Notes under the pieces: generated by a model
What the model was told of the DNA's origin: nothing
Seen by the model: only the letters and a program-made list of their open reading frames with translations
The model's database searches: none
Shown here: positions 1 to 7,737 of the stretch, piece by piece
Layout of the letters: every line of letters starts with the position of its first letter
How positions within the stretch are numbered: the stretch's first letter is position 1
Translations under genes and position numbers: made by a program
Assembly (NCBI GenBank): GCA_020353195.1
Contig: CP070691.1
Location: forward strand, 2,073,861 to 2,137,860
Direction: 5' to 3'
From: Phycisphaerales bacterium
GTDB lineage: Bacteria; Planctomycetota; Phycisphaerae; UBA1845
DNA length: 64,000 bases

Positions 1-249
1 AGTCTCCACGATATACGTGATCGTCATGGTGACGCCGATGAAGTGCGGATCGAACGCCCGGATGCGTTGCTCGACCTCAGATTCGGTCAGCGGCCGATGC
101 GGAGCGGTCTCGTCGAGCAGAAGCACCTGGTGCCCCCCGTCCTTCAACACCGCCGAGAGATAGGCGAGGTTGAGAAGGACCGTGGTGGCTGGTGACGCCG
201 TCGGCGGGTTCAACAGCACGACCCTGCATTTGCCGGAATTTCGACTCAT
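1..249 (-). CDS. B12-binding-domain radical SAM protein, N-terminal part (cut by window edge)
   Basis: An open frame begins with ATG at 249 and runs without a stop to the left edge, giving the first 83 residues of a longer protein. The pattern VVLLNPP near the N-terminus, LNLAYLSAVLKDGGH, LLLDE and FIGVTMTI is the beta-alpha layout of the cobalamin-binding Rossmann domain that precedes the radical SAM core in B12-dependent radical SAM enzymes (methylases, ring-formers and others). The CxxxCxxC cluster motif would lie outside the window, so the catalytic class is inferred from the N-terminal domain only. It is on the same strand as, and 3' of, two further radical SAM genes. No strong ribosome binding site is visible. 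Confidence 0.75.
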   Translation of the reverse strand, partial: MSRNSGKCRVVLLNPPTASPATTVLLNLAYLSAVLKDGGHQVLLLDETAPHRPLTESEVEQRIRAFDPHFIGVTMTITYIVET

Positions 250-696
250 CCGGTGCCCTTGTTTCCTGGAGGCAAGCCCGCGTCACCACCACGAGGCAAT
301 CGGGCCGGTCGCTACGAAGCGGAGCGGTCAGTATGTGTCGGCTCATGCGGCGCCACGGACACCGCGCGACCTTGCCCTGGCCGCACCGCACGCCGTCTGA
401 CCGTGGCCGCCGTCAGCGGCCGCTGGTTTATCGACGGCGGAACGCGATTGAAGTGAACGAAAAGGGATGGCGCCCGCTGCGCCGCACGGGTGCGCGTCGG
501 AATCGGCCGCCGCCGGCGGCGGCCGATGCGGGTCTTGGTCCGATAACCGGGCTACATCCTGAGCATCAGGGCCTGCGCGTGCCGCCGACCCTGCCTGTAC
601 ACGATCGCGCGATGAATGACCGGTGCGAGGACGCAGTGTTGGCGACCATGCCACGAAGGAGGTGATTCGCCATCGTAGCAGTATGCGTTTGTCGTC
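250..696. other. Gene-free stretch between two minus-strand genes
   Basis: About 450 bases with no coding frame that I believe. A perfect Shine-Dalgarno-like string (AAGGAGGTGA) lies near 654-664, but no sensible frame follows it at the right distance and it points into the antisense of the next gene. I see no promoter, tRNA or repeat here. Confidence 0.4.
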
Positions 697-1632
697 TCAG
701 CGCGCTGCAGTTGGCGGAGCGCCGAACTGCCTTGCGTCGGCGGCGGCCTCTTCGAACGCCTTCCGGTACGAAGTCAGCAGCCTGATATACCACAGTCCGA
801 AGACCAGAACCGCCACGACGCCGGCGCATACGAACGGTACGCCGCCGGCCACAGCCGCGCGGCCGAGCGGTGGCCCCCCCGGGCCGCTGCTCGCGCCGAT
901 ACCGGCGCCGACCAGAATGGCGACGCCCTTGACGATCGCGCCACCAATCAGGAGAGCCGCGAAGGCGCTCGGCAATCCCCAGAGCACGATCGTCGTGGAT
1001 TTCTGCAATCTCGCGTCGGGAATGCGGTGAGCGAAACGGCGGTAGTAGACCAACTCGCCGAACATCTGCACGACCCCGGCCACCGCCAGGACGCCCGCCA
1101 CGATCGTGAGCACAACGCGGATGTCGGCGGCCGCCGTCCGTTGTGCGTGACTCGAGAATTGCCCGAGGACGCTGGCAACCGCGCAGGCGCGGACGAGTTT
1201 GCGGAGGTTGATCGGGTCCTCTCGCATCAACACGCGGGGTTCCGGGGTGGTGATCAGGAAGGCGGCCCACAGGCCGAGCCCGGCTCCAACGAGCGCGAGC
1301 AACTCGACCAACGCCTGAGGCAGTCCGAGGCCCCCGATGATCGCGGCGACGGCTCCGATCACGATTGCGATGAGGATGTTCCAGAGTTTCAGGGAGGTTC
1401 CGAAGCGAAGCCTCTCCAGCCATTGAGGATCGGCATAGCGCAACTGGTCGCCCAAAACTGATCGCGCGATAGGCGTTCCGCATTCAGGGCACGACTTGTC
1501 TTGGGTCAGGCCTCGGAGGTTGTATCCGCACTGAACGCACGGCGTATCTTCGCTGATTTGCATCTGTCCTGCTGATGGGACGTCAGTCATGGGAAGCCAG
1601 CCCCGTTTCCACACGGCAGATTCCGTAGACAT
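697..1632 (-). CDS. Zinc-ribbon multi-pass membrane protein of unknown function
   Basis: This 311-residue protein has a zinc ribbon close to its N-terminus (C32, C35, C48, C51, with the text CGYNLRG and CPECGTPI) followed by about five hydrophobic segments between residues 82 and 280. The CxxCGYNLRG ribbon fused to membrane helices is a hallmark of many planctomycete proteins of unknown role. It probably sits in the inner membrane with the ribbon in the cytoplasm. An alternative ATG at 1590 gives a 297-residue product whose ribbon follows sooner; neither start has a clear ribosome binding site. It lies 90 bases beyond the radical SAM pair on the same strand, and no functional link can be argued. 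Confidence 0.75.
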   Translation of the reverse strand: MSTESAVWKRGWLPMTDVPSAGQMQISEDTPCVQCGYNLRGLTQDKSCPECGTPIARSVLGDQLRYADPQWLERLRFGTSLKLWNILIAIVIGAVAAIIGGLGLPQALVELLALVGAGLGLWAAFLITTPEPRVLMREDPINLRKLVRACAVASVLGQFSSHAQRTAAADIRVVLTIVAGVLAVAGVVQMFGELVYYRRFAHRIPDARLQKSTTIVLWGLPSAFAALLIGGAIVKGVAILVGAGIGASSGPGGPPLGRAAVAGGVPFVCAGVVAVLVFGLWYIRLLTSYRKAFEEAAADARQFGAPPTAAR

Positions 1633-1723
1633 CTCGTGCGGGCGTGCCGTGCGTGAGCAACTTCTTTCGATACACTGCCGGACCCTGTCACTGCTTCGTC
1701 TTCGCCGCGCGTATCATGCCGTG

Positions 1724-3472
1724 TTACAGGACGGCATTCAACTTGCCGTCTTCGACTGCATCCGTCGAGCCGGCCAGGTCATCCCAGGATTTCGAATTGA
1801 AGATGCAGCCCGGGTCGCCGGCATTGATTTGCCCGAAATAGCCGTCGGCGCGGGCGCGGCAGCCACCGCAGTAGTTCTTGAACTCGCAGACTTCGCAATG
1901 GTGGGTCCGTTGGGTGCGGTCGTTGAGGATCTCATAGAAATCGTTGTTGCGGAATATGTCGACGAAGCTTCGGTTGCGGATGTTGCCCAGCACGCGGTGC
2001 GGCATGTAGACGCACGGAGTGATCGTGCCGTCGGGTTCGATGCAGACATAACAGCGGCCGGCGCCGCAGCCGCCGAGGTACTTGGCTACCACGCGCGCCT
2101 TCTCGCCACCGCCGCCGCCCAAGTGCGAGCACGACTGCAGCCCTTCGATCGGGGCATAGGCCAGCGAGACCCGGCAGAGTTGTGGGGCGGTGCTCATGAT
2201 GCTGATTCGGCCGGATTGCATGGTCTCGTTGAACAAGCGAAGGGCGCGCTCGCGCTGCTGCGGTGTCAGGTCGGCGGCGCTCATGTTCAGGCCGCGGCCC
2301 ACCGGGATGAAGTTGAAATGGGCGAAGCAGGAGGCCCCGAGGTCCACGGCGAAGTCGATCATGTCCTCGACTTCTCCGACGTTGCCCTGATGGACGCACA
2401 TCGCGACGCCGAGTCGAAGCCCGTCCTGGGCGACGACGTTCTTCATGCCTTGCACGGTTCGTTCCCACATGCCGGGTCGGCCTCGGAAGGCGTCGTGCTT
2501 GTCCGGGTCAACCGAGTCGAGGGAGATTTCGATGTACTTGCAGTCTGCTTCGGCGAGCTTCTGACAGTACTGCGCGGTCAACGCAGTGCCGTTGGTGGCC
2601 AGGGACGTGTGGATGCCATAGTGTTGACAGCGTTTCAGTACGGGCAGAAGGTGATCGGAGACAGTCGGCTCGCCGCCGGAGAACGAGACCATCGGCACGT
2701 ACGCGCGGCCTATCTGGTCGATGACGTCGAGCTTCTCCGCCAGCGTCAATTCCTCGATGCGCTTCTGGTTGGCGTCCTGGTAGCAGTGCTCGCAGTGCAG
2801 GTTGCACCTGTTCGTGAAGTTCCAGATCACGATGAGCGGCACGCTGAACCGCTGGGGCAGCGTCAGGCCGAACTCGGCCACGCTGCGGGCCGTAGCGACG
2901 AACCCGCGCAGCGTGCTTCGGTGCTGCGCGATGCGCTTGCGGAACGTCTCGTCCGTCACACCGCCCTTGACCCGCCGGATGAACCGGTGCAGCGGCCAGT
3001 ACTTGACGCGGTGCCACGCCGGTGCATCGGGGTCGGCGTAGGACCGGATGATCTCCTCGAACATGGTCCCGCTGTTGCGGCGCGGTTTCGAGATGATGCC
3101 GAGCAGCTTTCGCATCCACCATGTGCCCAGGTAGTCTTCCAGGGCGTGGTGGTAGTCGAGGTGGACGTGCTTGTCGTTGCCGTCGGCATCACCACCGAGA
3201 GCCTGGCGTCGTTCCCGTGACGCTTCGACATACTCCCGCGAAGACATGTCGCCGTCGCCGGACCGATCGGACCGCTTGTTTCTGTTCGTCGAAACCGCGC
3301 CGGCGTGTTCGTACTCCTTGCCGATTTCGCGGGCGGTGGAGCAAGTCGGCGCCTCGGTCCGGCTGTCGTAAGCGTCTTTCAACGGTTCGCTTGCGCGCCG
3401 TCCGCCGTCGGCGGCAAGCGCCGACCGGCTCGAGCCGGTCCGGGTTTTCGCATGGTTATCCATGGCGCTCAT
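1724..3472 (-). CDS. Radical SAM protein with SPASM-like C-terminal domain
   Basis: A 582-residue protein. The first 110 residues are polar and probably disordered. The radical SAM core starts near 212 with the cluster motif C223-x3-C227-x2-C230 and the GGEP motif at 266-269. The C-terminal part carries a cysteine set typical of SPASM/twitch auxiliary Fe-S clusters (C469, C474, C477, C487, C526, C529, C535, C538, C556), with the usual EPDGTITPC strand. SPASM enzymes mostly modify peptides or proteins or act in cofactor maturation; the substrate here is not evident. The start codon overlaps the upstream gene's stop as ATGA, so the two are probably translated together and may work on one pathway. 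Alternative downstream starts would remove only the disordered tail. Confidence 0.85.
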   Translation of the reverse strand: MSAMDNHAKTRTGSSRSALAADGGRRASEPLKDAYDSRTEAPTCSTAREIGKEYEHAGAVSTNRNKRSDRSGDGDMSSREYVEASRERRQALGGDADGNDKHVHLDYHHALEDYLGTWWMRKLLGIISKPRRNSGTMFEEIIRSYADPDAPAWHRVKYWPLHRFIRRVKGGVTDETFRKRIAQHRSTLRGFVATARSVAEFGLTLPQRFSVPLIVIWNFTNRCNLHCEHCYQDANQKRIEELTLAEKLDVIDQIGRAYVPMVSFSGGEPTVSDHLLPVLKRCQHYGIHTSLATNGTALTAQYCQKLAEADCKYIEISLDSVDPDKHDAFRGRPGMWERTVQGMKNVVAQDGLRLGVAMCVHQGNVGEVEDMIDFAVDLGASCFAHFNFIPVGRGLNMSAADLTPQQRERALRLFNETMQSGRISIMSTAPQLCRVSLAYAPIEGLQSCSHLGGGGGEKARVVAKYLGGCGAGRCYVCIEPDGTITPCVYMPHRVLGNIRNRSFVDIFRNNDFYEILNDRTQRTHHCEVCEFKNYCGGCRARADGYFGQINAGDPGCIFNSKSWDDLAGSTDAVEDGKLNAVL

Positions 3473-5526
3473 TCCACTTCGCCACCGGGCACGTCATGCC
3501 CCTGCCCGTCGGCCCACGGTTTGCCGTGGTGGTCGATTCTCCCCAGTCGGTCGGGCGGGGGCATTGCGGTGTCGGCGTGCAGATTCGGGCGGAGCGGAAC
3601 GTCGGTGTGGTAGCTCTCGCTCTTCTCGCGGTGGGCGGCGGTCATGGCTTCGAGGAACGGGCGGTAAGTCGGCCCGCCGTTGATGGTGCAGAACGGATAG
3701 AACCCGTCGGGAGTCGAGTACTGGATGACGCATCGCTTCACGCGCTCGACGTCGAAGTTGTAGCGGTCCATGAAGTGCATGCCCGCCGCCATCAGCGTCT
3801 TGTACGATTTCTTCTCGCCCTGGCCGCGTCCCATTCTCTTGTTCGTCAGCCCCTGCAGGGCCCGCATGAACGTGAACGGCGGAATCCGCCGGTCGAAGCG
3901 ACGCCAACGGTAGGTCTTGATGAACTGCCAGGCGACGCGCAACCTGTCGAGGCGGCTGGCCAGCTCGCGTTTGCCTTGGATCCGGGCGGCCAGCTCGTTG
4001 AAGCAGTCCATGAGGCGGTAGAAGTCGAACAATGACGGGATGGGAATCGCGTCCTTCTCGGGCGTGACGAAGAGATACGTGCCGAACGCACAATCGCTGT
4101 GGCAGCTCGACCGGATTTTCGGCTTGCCGTCGAGCAACTGCATGACCCGCGACAGCGGCGCCACCGATCCGAGGGGCAAAAAGTCGCGGTCGATGTCGGC
4201 CCCGGGGATCGCGTCGGCGATGTCGTGGGCGAGATCGCCAAGCGTATATCGCTGGCGCCGGCGTTCCCGCGCGCTGATCCGGCCGGTGAACACTACCGGC
4301 TGATACGCGATGGCGCTGATGGCGTCGACGTGCTCGACGGCGAATCGCAGGATGGTGCCCACCTGGTCGTTGTTGACACCGTTGATGATCGTGGGCACCA
4401 GGCAGATCTTCATCCCCGTCTGCTTGCAGTTCTCCACACACGCGAGCTTCTTCTCCCACAGGTCCTGGCGGCGGATCACCCTGTAGATGTCCGGTCCCAC
4501 CCCGTCGAATTGCAGGTATAGGGTATGCAGCCCCGCCGCCGCCGATCGGCGAACGAACTCTGGATCGGCGTGGGTCACTCCGTTCGTGGCGATCTGCACG
4601 TGTGTGAAGCCCATCTGATTGGCTTTGGCCACGATGCGATGGAAGTCGGGATGGATCGTCGGTTCGCCGCCAGTGAACTGGATGGCCGTCGGCGGATATG
4701 GTCGCTGGTCACGCAGGGCCTGTAGCATCTCGACCACCATGTCGTACGTCGGTTCCGCCACCCGGCCCGACGCATTGGCGTTGGCGAAGCACACGGGGCA
4801 GCTCAGGTTGCAGCGGTTGGACAGGTCGATCTGGGCCAGGCACGAGGTTGACAGGTGTTGGCTGCACAGACCGCAATCGCTCGGGCAGTGTTGCCCGCCC
4901 CGGACCTGCGGCTGGTCCACTCCCCGCTCATCCTGAAAGACCGAACGCGTGGCTTTGAGGTACACCCGCGCGTCGGAATTGACTTTGTCGCGGACGTACC
5001 CGTGCTCGGGGCACGTTTTTTCGATGTAGACGACGTTGTCCTCTTCGTAGTATCTCCCCAGGATGATGCACGAGCATTCGGGGCAGAGGGTCTCCACCGT
5101 GCGCGGCAGTCGGCGAAGCACGGGGCGTATCCGCCCCCCGGTGCGAGTGCGCTTCGGCTGGCGGGGGTGGGCTTCGGGCATTGCCCGGGCGAACAACGTG
5201 TCTTCGTGCCACTCGCGATGCTGTCCGCACGATGGACAGTCGTATTCCAGGAACACGGCGGTGGCGGGCTCGTCATAGACGAACTGCGACGGCACTATGC
5301 GGCGGCAATGGGGGCAGGTCGACTGACACGACCAGGGCAATCCGTGATCGACCGGATGGTGCTTGCGCAAAGCGACTTTGTACCGCTCGAGTTCGGTGCG
5401 GGGGTTGTCCGGGTCGATGGGGCTGCGGCGGATGGCGTGAACCGGGCGCACCAGGTCGCCCGAATGCTGCTGGTCGTACGTACGAGGCTTAGACTCTATC
5501 CTCCTCGAGATACCGCCGCCTTTCAT
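3469..5526 (-). CDS. Tes/MJ0619-like radical SAM protein (COG1964-type)
   Basis: A 685-residue protein. Two similar cysteine ribbons occupy residues 65-105 (C67, C71, C74, C97, C100) and 146-180 (C148, C151, C172, ending KTCPEHG). A third cysteine set follows (C214, C218, C221), then the radical SAM motif C239-x3-C243-x2-C246 with GGEP at 286-289. The C-terminal region contains MHFMDRYNFDVERVKRC and GFYPFC. This order matches archaeal MJ0619/Tes proteins, which join isoprenoid chains to form tetraether lipids; bacterial relatives have unknown substrates. Family membership is from recognised motifs; lipid joining here is inference. I chose ATG 5526 because AGGGAG lies just before it; GTG 5544 would add six residues. 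It is coupled to the downstream SPASM gene by ATGA. Confidence 0.8.
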   Translation of the reverse strand: MKGGGISRRIESKPRTYDQQHSGDLVRPVHAIRRSPIDPDNPRTELERYKVALRKHHPVDHGLPWSCQSTCPHCRRIVPSQFVYDEPATAVFLEYDCPSCGQHREWHEDTLFARAMPEAHPRQPKRTRTGGRIRPVLRRLPRTVETLCPECSCIILGRYYEEDNVVYIEKTCPEHGYVRDKVNSDARVYLKATRSVFQDERGVDQPQVRGGQHCPSDCGLCSQHLSTSCLAQIDLSNRCNLSCPVCFANANASGRVAEPTYDMVVEMLQALRDQRPYPPTAIQFTGGEPTIHPDFHRIVAKANQMGFTHVQIATNGVTHADPEFVRRSAAAGLHTLYLQFDGVGPDIYRVIRRQDLWEKKLACVENCKQTGMKICLVPTIINGVNNDQVGTILRFAVEHVDAISAIAYQPVVFTGRISARERRRQRYTLGDLAHDIADAIPGADIDRDFLPLGSVAPLSRVMQLLDGKPKIRSSCHSDCAFGTYLFVTPEKDAIPIPSLFDFYRLMDCFNELAARIQGKRELASRLDRLRVAWQFIKTYRWRRFDRRIPPFTFMRALQGLTNKRMGRGQGEKKSYKTLMAAGMHFMDRYNFDVERVKRCVIQYSTPDGFYPFCTINGGPTYRPFLEAMTAAHREKSESYHTDVPLRPNLHADTAMPPPDRLGRIDHHGKPWADGQGHDVPGGEVE

Positions 5527-5638
5527 GCGCAACTCCCTGGGCACCCTTTGACCGCGCCGCGTGGGGCAGCCCCGCCGGGCGACGGGGATTGTACACTACC
5601 GTGAGGCCGGACCCAAGAAGAATAAACTGGCAGTGTAG

Positions 5639-5663
5639 GCGGCCCTTATGCGCGCAGGGCCGC
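5639..5663. repeat. GC-rich perfect hairpin
   Basis: GCGGCCCT and AGGGCCGC form a perfect 8-bp stem around a 9-base loop, in the region between two divergent radical SAM genes. There is no T-run on either side, so it is not a standard intrinsic terminator. It could be a leader structure of the minus-strand gene or a REP-like element. Confidence 0.4.
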
Positions 5664-5716
5664 TCTCGTGCCGGATCGCCAGCCGCCTGCCGCAGGCCCG
5701 GCCCGGCCTGCCGATC

Positions 5717-5740
5717 CCGGATCGACGTACCTCGATCCGG
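5717..5740. promoter_or_regulatory. Operator-like inverted repeat overlapping the amrS promoter
   Basis: CCGGATCG and CGATCCGG are perfect 8-base arms separated by 8 bases. The repeat covers the presumed -35 hexamer and most of the spacer of the promoter ending at 5750. A dimeric repressor bound here would block RNA polymerase. No candidate regulator gene is adjacent. Confidence 0.45.
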
Positions 5741-5750
5741 CTCATATAAT
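5722..5750 (+). promoter_or_regulatory. Sigma70-type promoter for the amrS-like gene
   Basis: TCGACG at 5722-5727 and a consensus TATAAT at 5745-5750 are 17 bases apart. The expected transcription start near 5757 would leave a leader of about 50 bases before the ATG at 5810. Confidence 0.5.
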
Positions 5751-5809
5751 CTCCTGGCGCGTTTCGTGGCCAGTGGTACAGACCACTCATTTGCAGCGAA
5801 GTTAGGCTG

Positions 5810-6922
5810 ATGGCGCAGTTGGTTCCACTCAAGCGGGTGTTGGAGGACAACACGGCACCGGCGGCACCGGAACTGGTGGTTCAGGAGCAGGATGGCGCGG
5901 TGCGCTGTCTGGCCTGCGGACATCGTTGCCGGATTCCCGCAGGTCGGGCCGGCGTGTGCAAGGTGCGGTTCAACCGCGGCGGCGAGTTGCGGGTGCCCCA
6001 CGGGTATGTGTCCGGCCTGCAGATTGACCCCATCGAGAAGAAGCCGTTCTACCACGCACTGCCCGGCCGCGATGCGCTGTCGTTCGGGATGCTGGGCTGC
6101 GACTTCCATTGCAGCTACTGCCAGAACTGGATCACCAGCCAGACCCTGCGGGACGATCGGGCCGGCGCCCGCGTCAACAAGCACTCGGCGAAGGACCTGG
6201 TAGACCTGGCGGTTCGGCACGGCGTGCCGATGATCGTCAGCACCTACAACGAGCCGCTGATTACGGCAGATTGGGCGGTCAGTATCTTCGCACCGGCGCA
6301 GGAGCAGGGGATTCGGTGCGGGTTCGTCAGCAACGGCAACGCCACGCCGGAGGTGCTGGGCTACATCCGCCCGTTTGTGGACCTCTTCAAGGTGGACCTG
6401 AAGTGCTTTGACGACCGGAATTATCGCAAGCTGGGTGGTGTGCTCGGCACGGTGCTGGATTCCATCAAGCAGCTTGCAGAGACGGGGTTCTGGGTGGAGA
6501 TCGTGACGCTGGTGGTCCCCACCTTCAACGACTCGGACGACGAACTGCGCCGGATTGCCGAGTTCATCGCCTCGGTGTCGGTTGACATTCCGTGGCATGT
6601 GACGGCGTTTCACCCGGACTACAAAATGACTGACCCGCCGCGGACGCCCGCGTCCGCGCTGATCCGGGCCTATGACATCGGACAGAATGCCGGGCTCCGC
6701 TACGTGTATGCGGGCAATCTGCCCGGTGGGGTCGGGGACCGGGAGCACACGCGCTGCCCGAGCTGCGGCGAGGTGCTCATCCGTCGGCAGGGCTTCTATG
6801 TGGAGGAGAACCGGATGCGAGGCGGCGATTGCCCCGGTTGCGGGGAGGCCGTCGCCGGCGTGTGGGAGGACGACCCGCCGCGCCGCTCTTGCGGGCGCGG
6901 TTGGCCACGAGCGCTGCAATAA
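5810..6922 (+). CDS. amrS: AmrS-type radical SAM enzyme (AmmeMemoRadiSam system)
   Basis: A 370-residue protein with an N-terminal cysteine group (C33, C36, C40, C50) in the CLACGHRCRI..GRAGVC pattern, then the radical SAM motif CDFHCSYCQNW (C97, C101, C104). A STYNEP segment, and GLRYVYAGNLPG before a C-terminal zinc-finger-like pair of CPxCG motifs, are typical of the AmrS/PflA-like family. AmrS proteins are usually encoded with AmrA and AmrB (Memo-like) partners and their reaction is not well defined. Neither partner is in this window, though AmrS is often free-standing. It lies 110 bases upstream of kdsC on the same strand and may share its transcript. The start codon has only a weak ribosome binding site. 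Confidence 0.85.
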   Translation: MAQLVPLKRVLEDNTAPAAPELVVQEQDGAVRCLACGHRCRIPAGRAGVCKVRFNRGGELRVPHGYVSGLQIDPIEKKPFYHALPGRDALSFGMLGCDFHCSYCQNWITSQTLRDDRAGARVNKHSAKDLVDLAVRHGVPMIVSTYNEPLITADWAVSIFAPAQEQGIRCGFVSNGNATPEVLGYIRPFVDLFKVDLKCFDDRNYRKLGGVLGTVLDSIKQLAETGFWVEIVTLVVPTFNDSDDELRRIAEFIASVSVDIPWHVTAFHPDYKMTDPPRTPASALIRAYDIGQNAGLRYVYAGNLPGGVGDREHTRCPSCGEVLIRRQGFYVEENRMRGGDCPGCGEAVAGVWEDDPPRRSCGRGWPRALQ

Positions 6923-7031
6923 ACCTGATTCCGTGCGGTCGGGGTGCAGCGGCCGCGGGCGCCTTGCCCGTTGATGCCCGCGCGCGAGCCGATGCGCTGG
7001 GGCCGGACGGGGCCTCCCTTGACCGCCACGC

Positions 7032-7577
7032 GTGCACGATAGATACTGGGCTTCTTCTCCGCTGCGGGACGCGTGGATGGACTTCGGCCGTATCAGCGTG
7101 CTGGTTCTCGATGTGGACGGTGTGCTCACCGACGGTCATTTGGCATTCGGCGACGCCGGCGAATCGGTGAAGACCTTCTGTGTGCAGGATGGCTGGGCGA
7201 TCAAATGCTGGCAGCGGGCGTCGCACCGGGCGGTCGTCCTGTCGGGACGGCAGAACCCGGCCGTGGACCGACGGGCCGACGAACTCGGCATCGCCCTGAT
7301 TCGGCAGGGCGTCGGCGACAAGGGAGTCGCCTACGGGCAACTGTGCGACGAGCTAGGCGTCCGTGACGAGAACGTCTGTTACGTGGGTGACGATTGGCCG
7401 GACCTTCCGGCGATGTCGCGTTGCGGGTTCCCGGTGGCGGTGGCGAATGCGGCCGGTGCGGTCAAGCGCGTCTCGAAATACGTGACGAAGCGGCGCGGGG
7501 GCGACGGGGCGGTGGCGGAAGTGATCGAATTGGTCCTGCGCAAGCAGCGACGTTGGCCGCCCGAGTTGTTCTCGTAA
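7032..7577 (+). CDS. kdsC: KDO-8-phosphate phosphatase KdsC-like HAD enzyme
   Basis: A 181-residue HAD-superfamily phosphatase without a cap domain. The nucleophile motif is LDVDGVLTDG (D27, D29), followed by the VVLSGR threonine/serine-type motif and GDDWPDLPAM as the metal-binding motif. Length and motifs match KdsC, which removes phosphate from 3-deoxy-D-manno-octulosonate 8-phosphate in the cytoplasm during lipopolysaccharide core synthesis. The next gene is an LptC/OstA-like export protein, repeating the kdsC-lptC-lptA order known from proteobacteria and supporting the assignment. The GTG at 7032 is uncertain; ATG at 7077 would start nearer the catalytic strand. Related sugar-phosphate phosphatases cannot be excluded. 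Confidence 0.8.
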   Translation: MHDRYWASSPLRDAWMDFGRISVLVLDVDGVLTDGHLAFGDAGESVKTFCVQDGWAIKCWQRASHRAVVLSGRQNPAVDRRADELGIALIRQGVGDKGVAYGQLCDELGVRDENVCYVGDDWPDLPAMSRCGFPVAVANAAGAVKRVSKYVTKRRGGDGAVAEVIELVLRKQRRWPPELFS

Positions 7578-7737
7578 GGGCGTGGCGTCGAAGGCGCTCG
7601 GGAGTCGGTCCCGATAGCCTGTGGGGCCGGCTCTGAAGCTCCGTGAGACCGGCATCTCCGCCGGTCGGATGGTGGGCTTGGAGCGCCCGTCCCACAGCCT
7701 CGCCAAAGGTTGTCAAGGAAAGAAAGGCCGGCGGGTC

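Noticed and set aside
654-664. Perfect Shine-Dalgarno string AAGGAGGTGA, resembling the reverse complement of a 16S rRNA 3' end
   Set aside because: No in-frame start follows at the right distance, and no rRNA sequence flanks it; the match is only about a dozen bases.
1589-3220. 543-codon open frame on the plus strand
   Set aside because: It is exactly antisense to the SPASM radical SAM gene and has the Val/Arg/His composition typical of shadow frames in GC-rich DNA.
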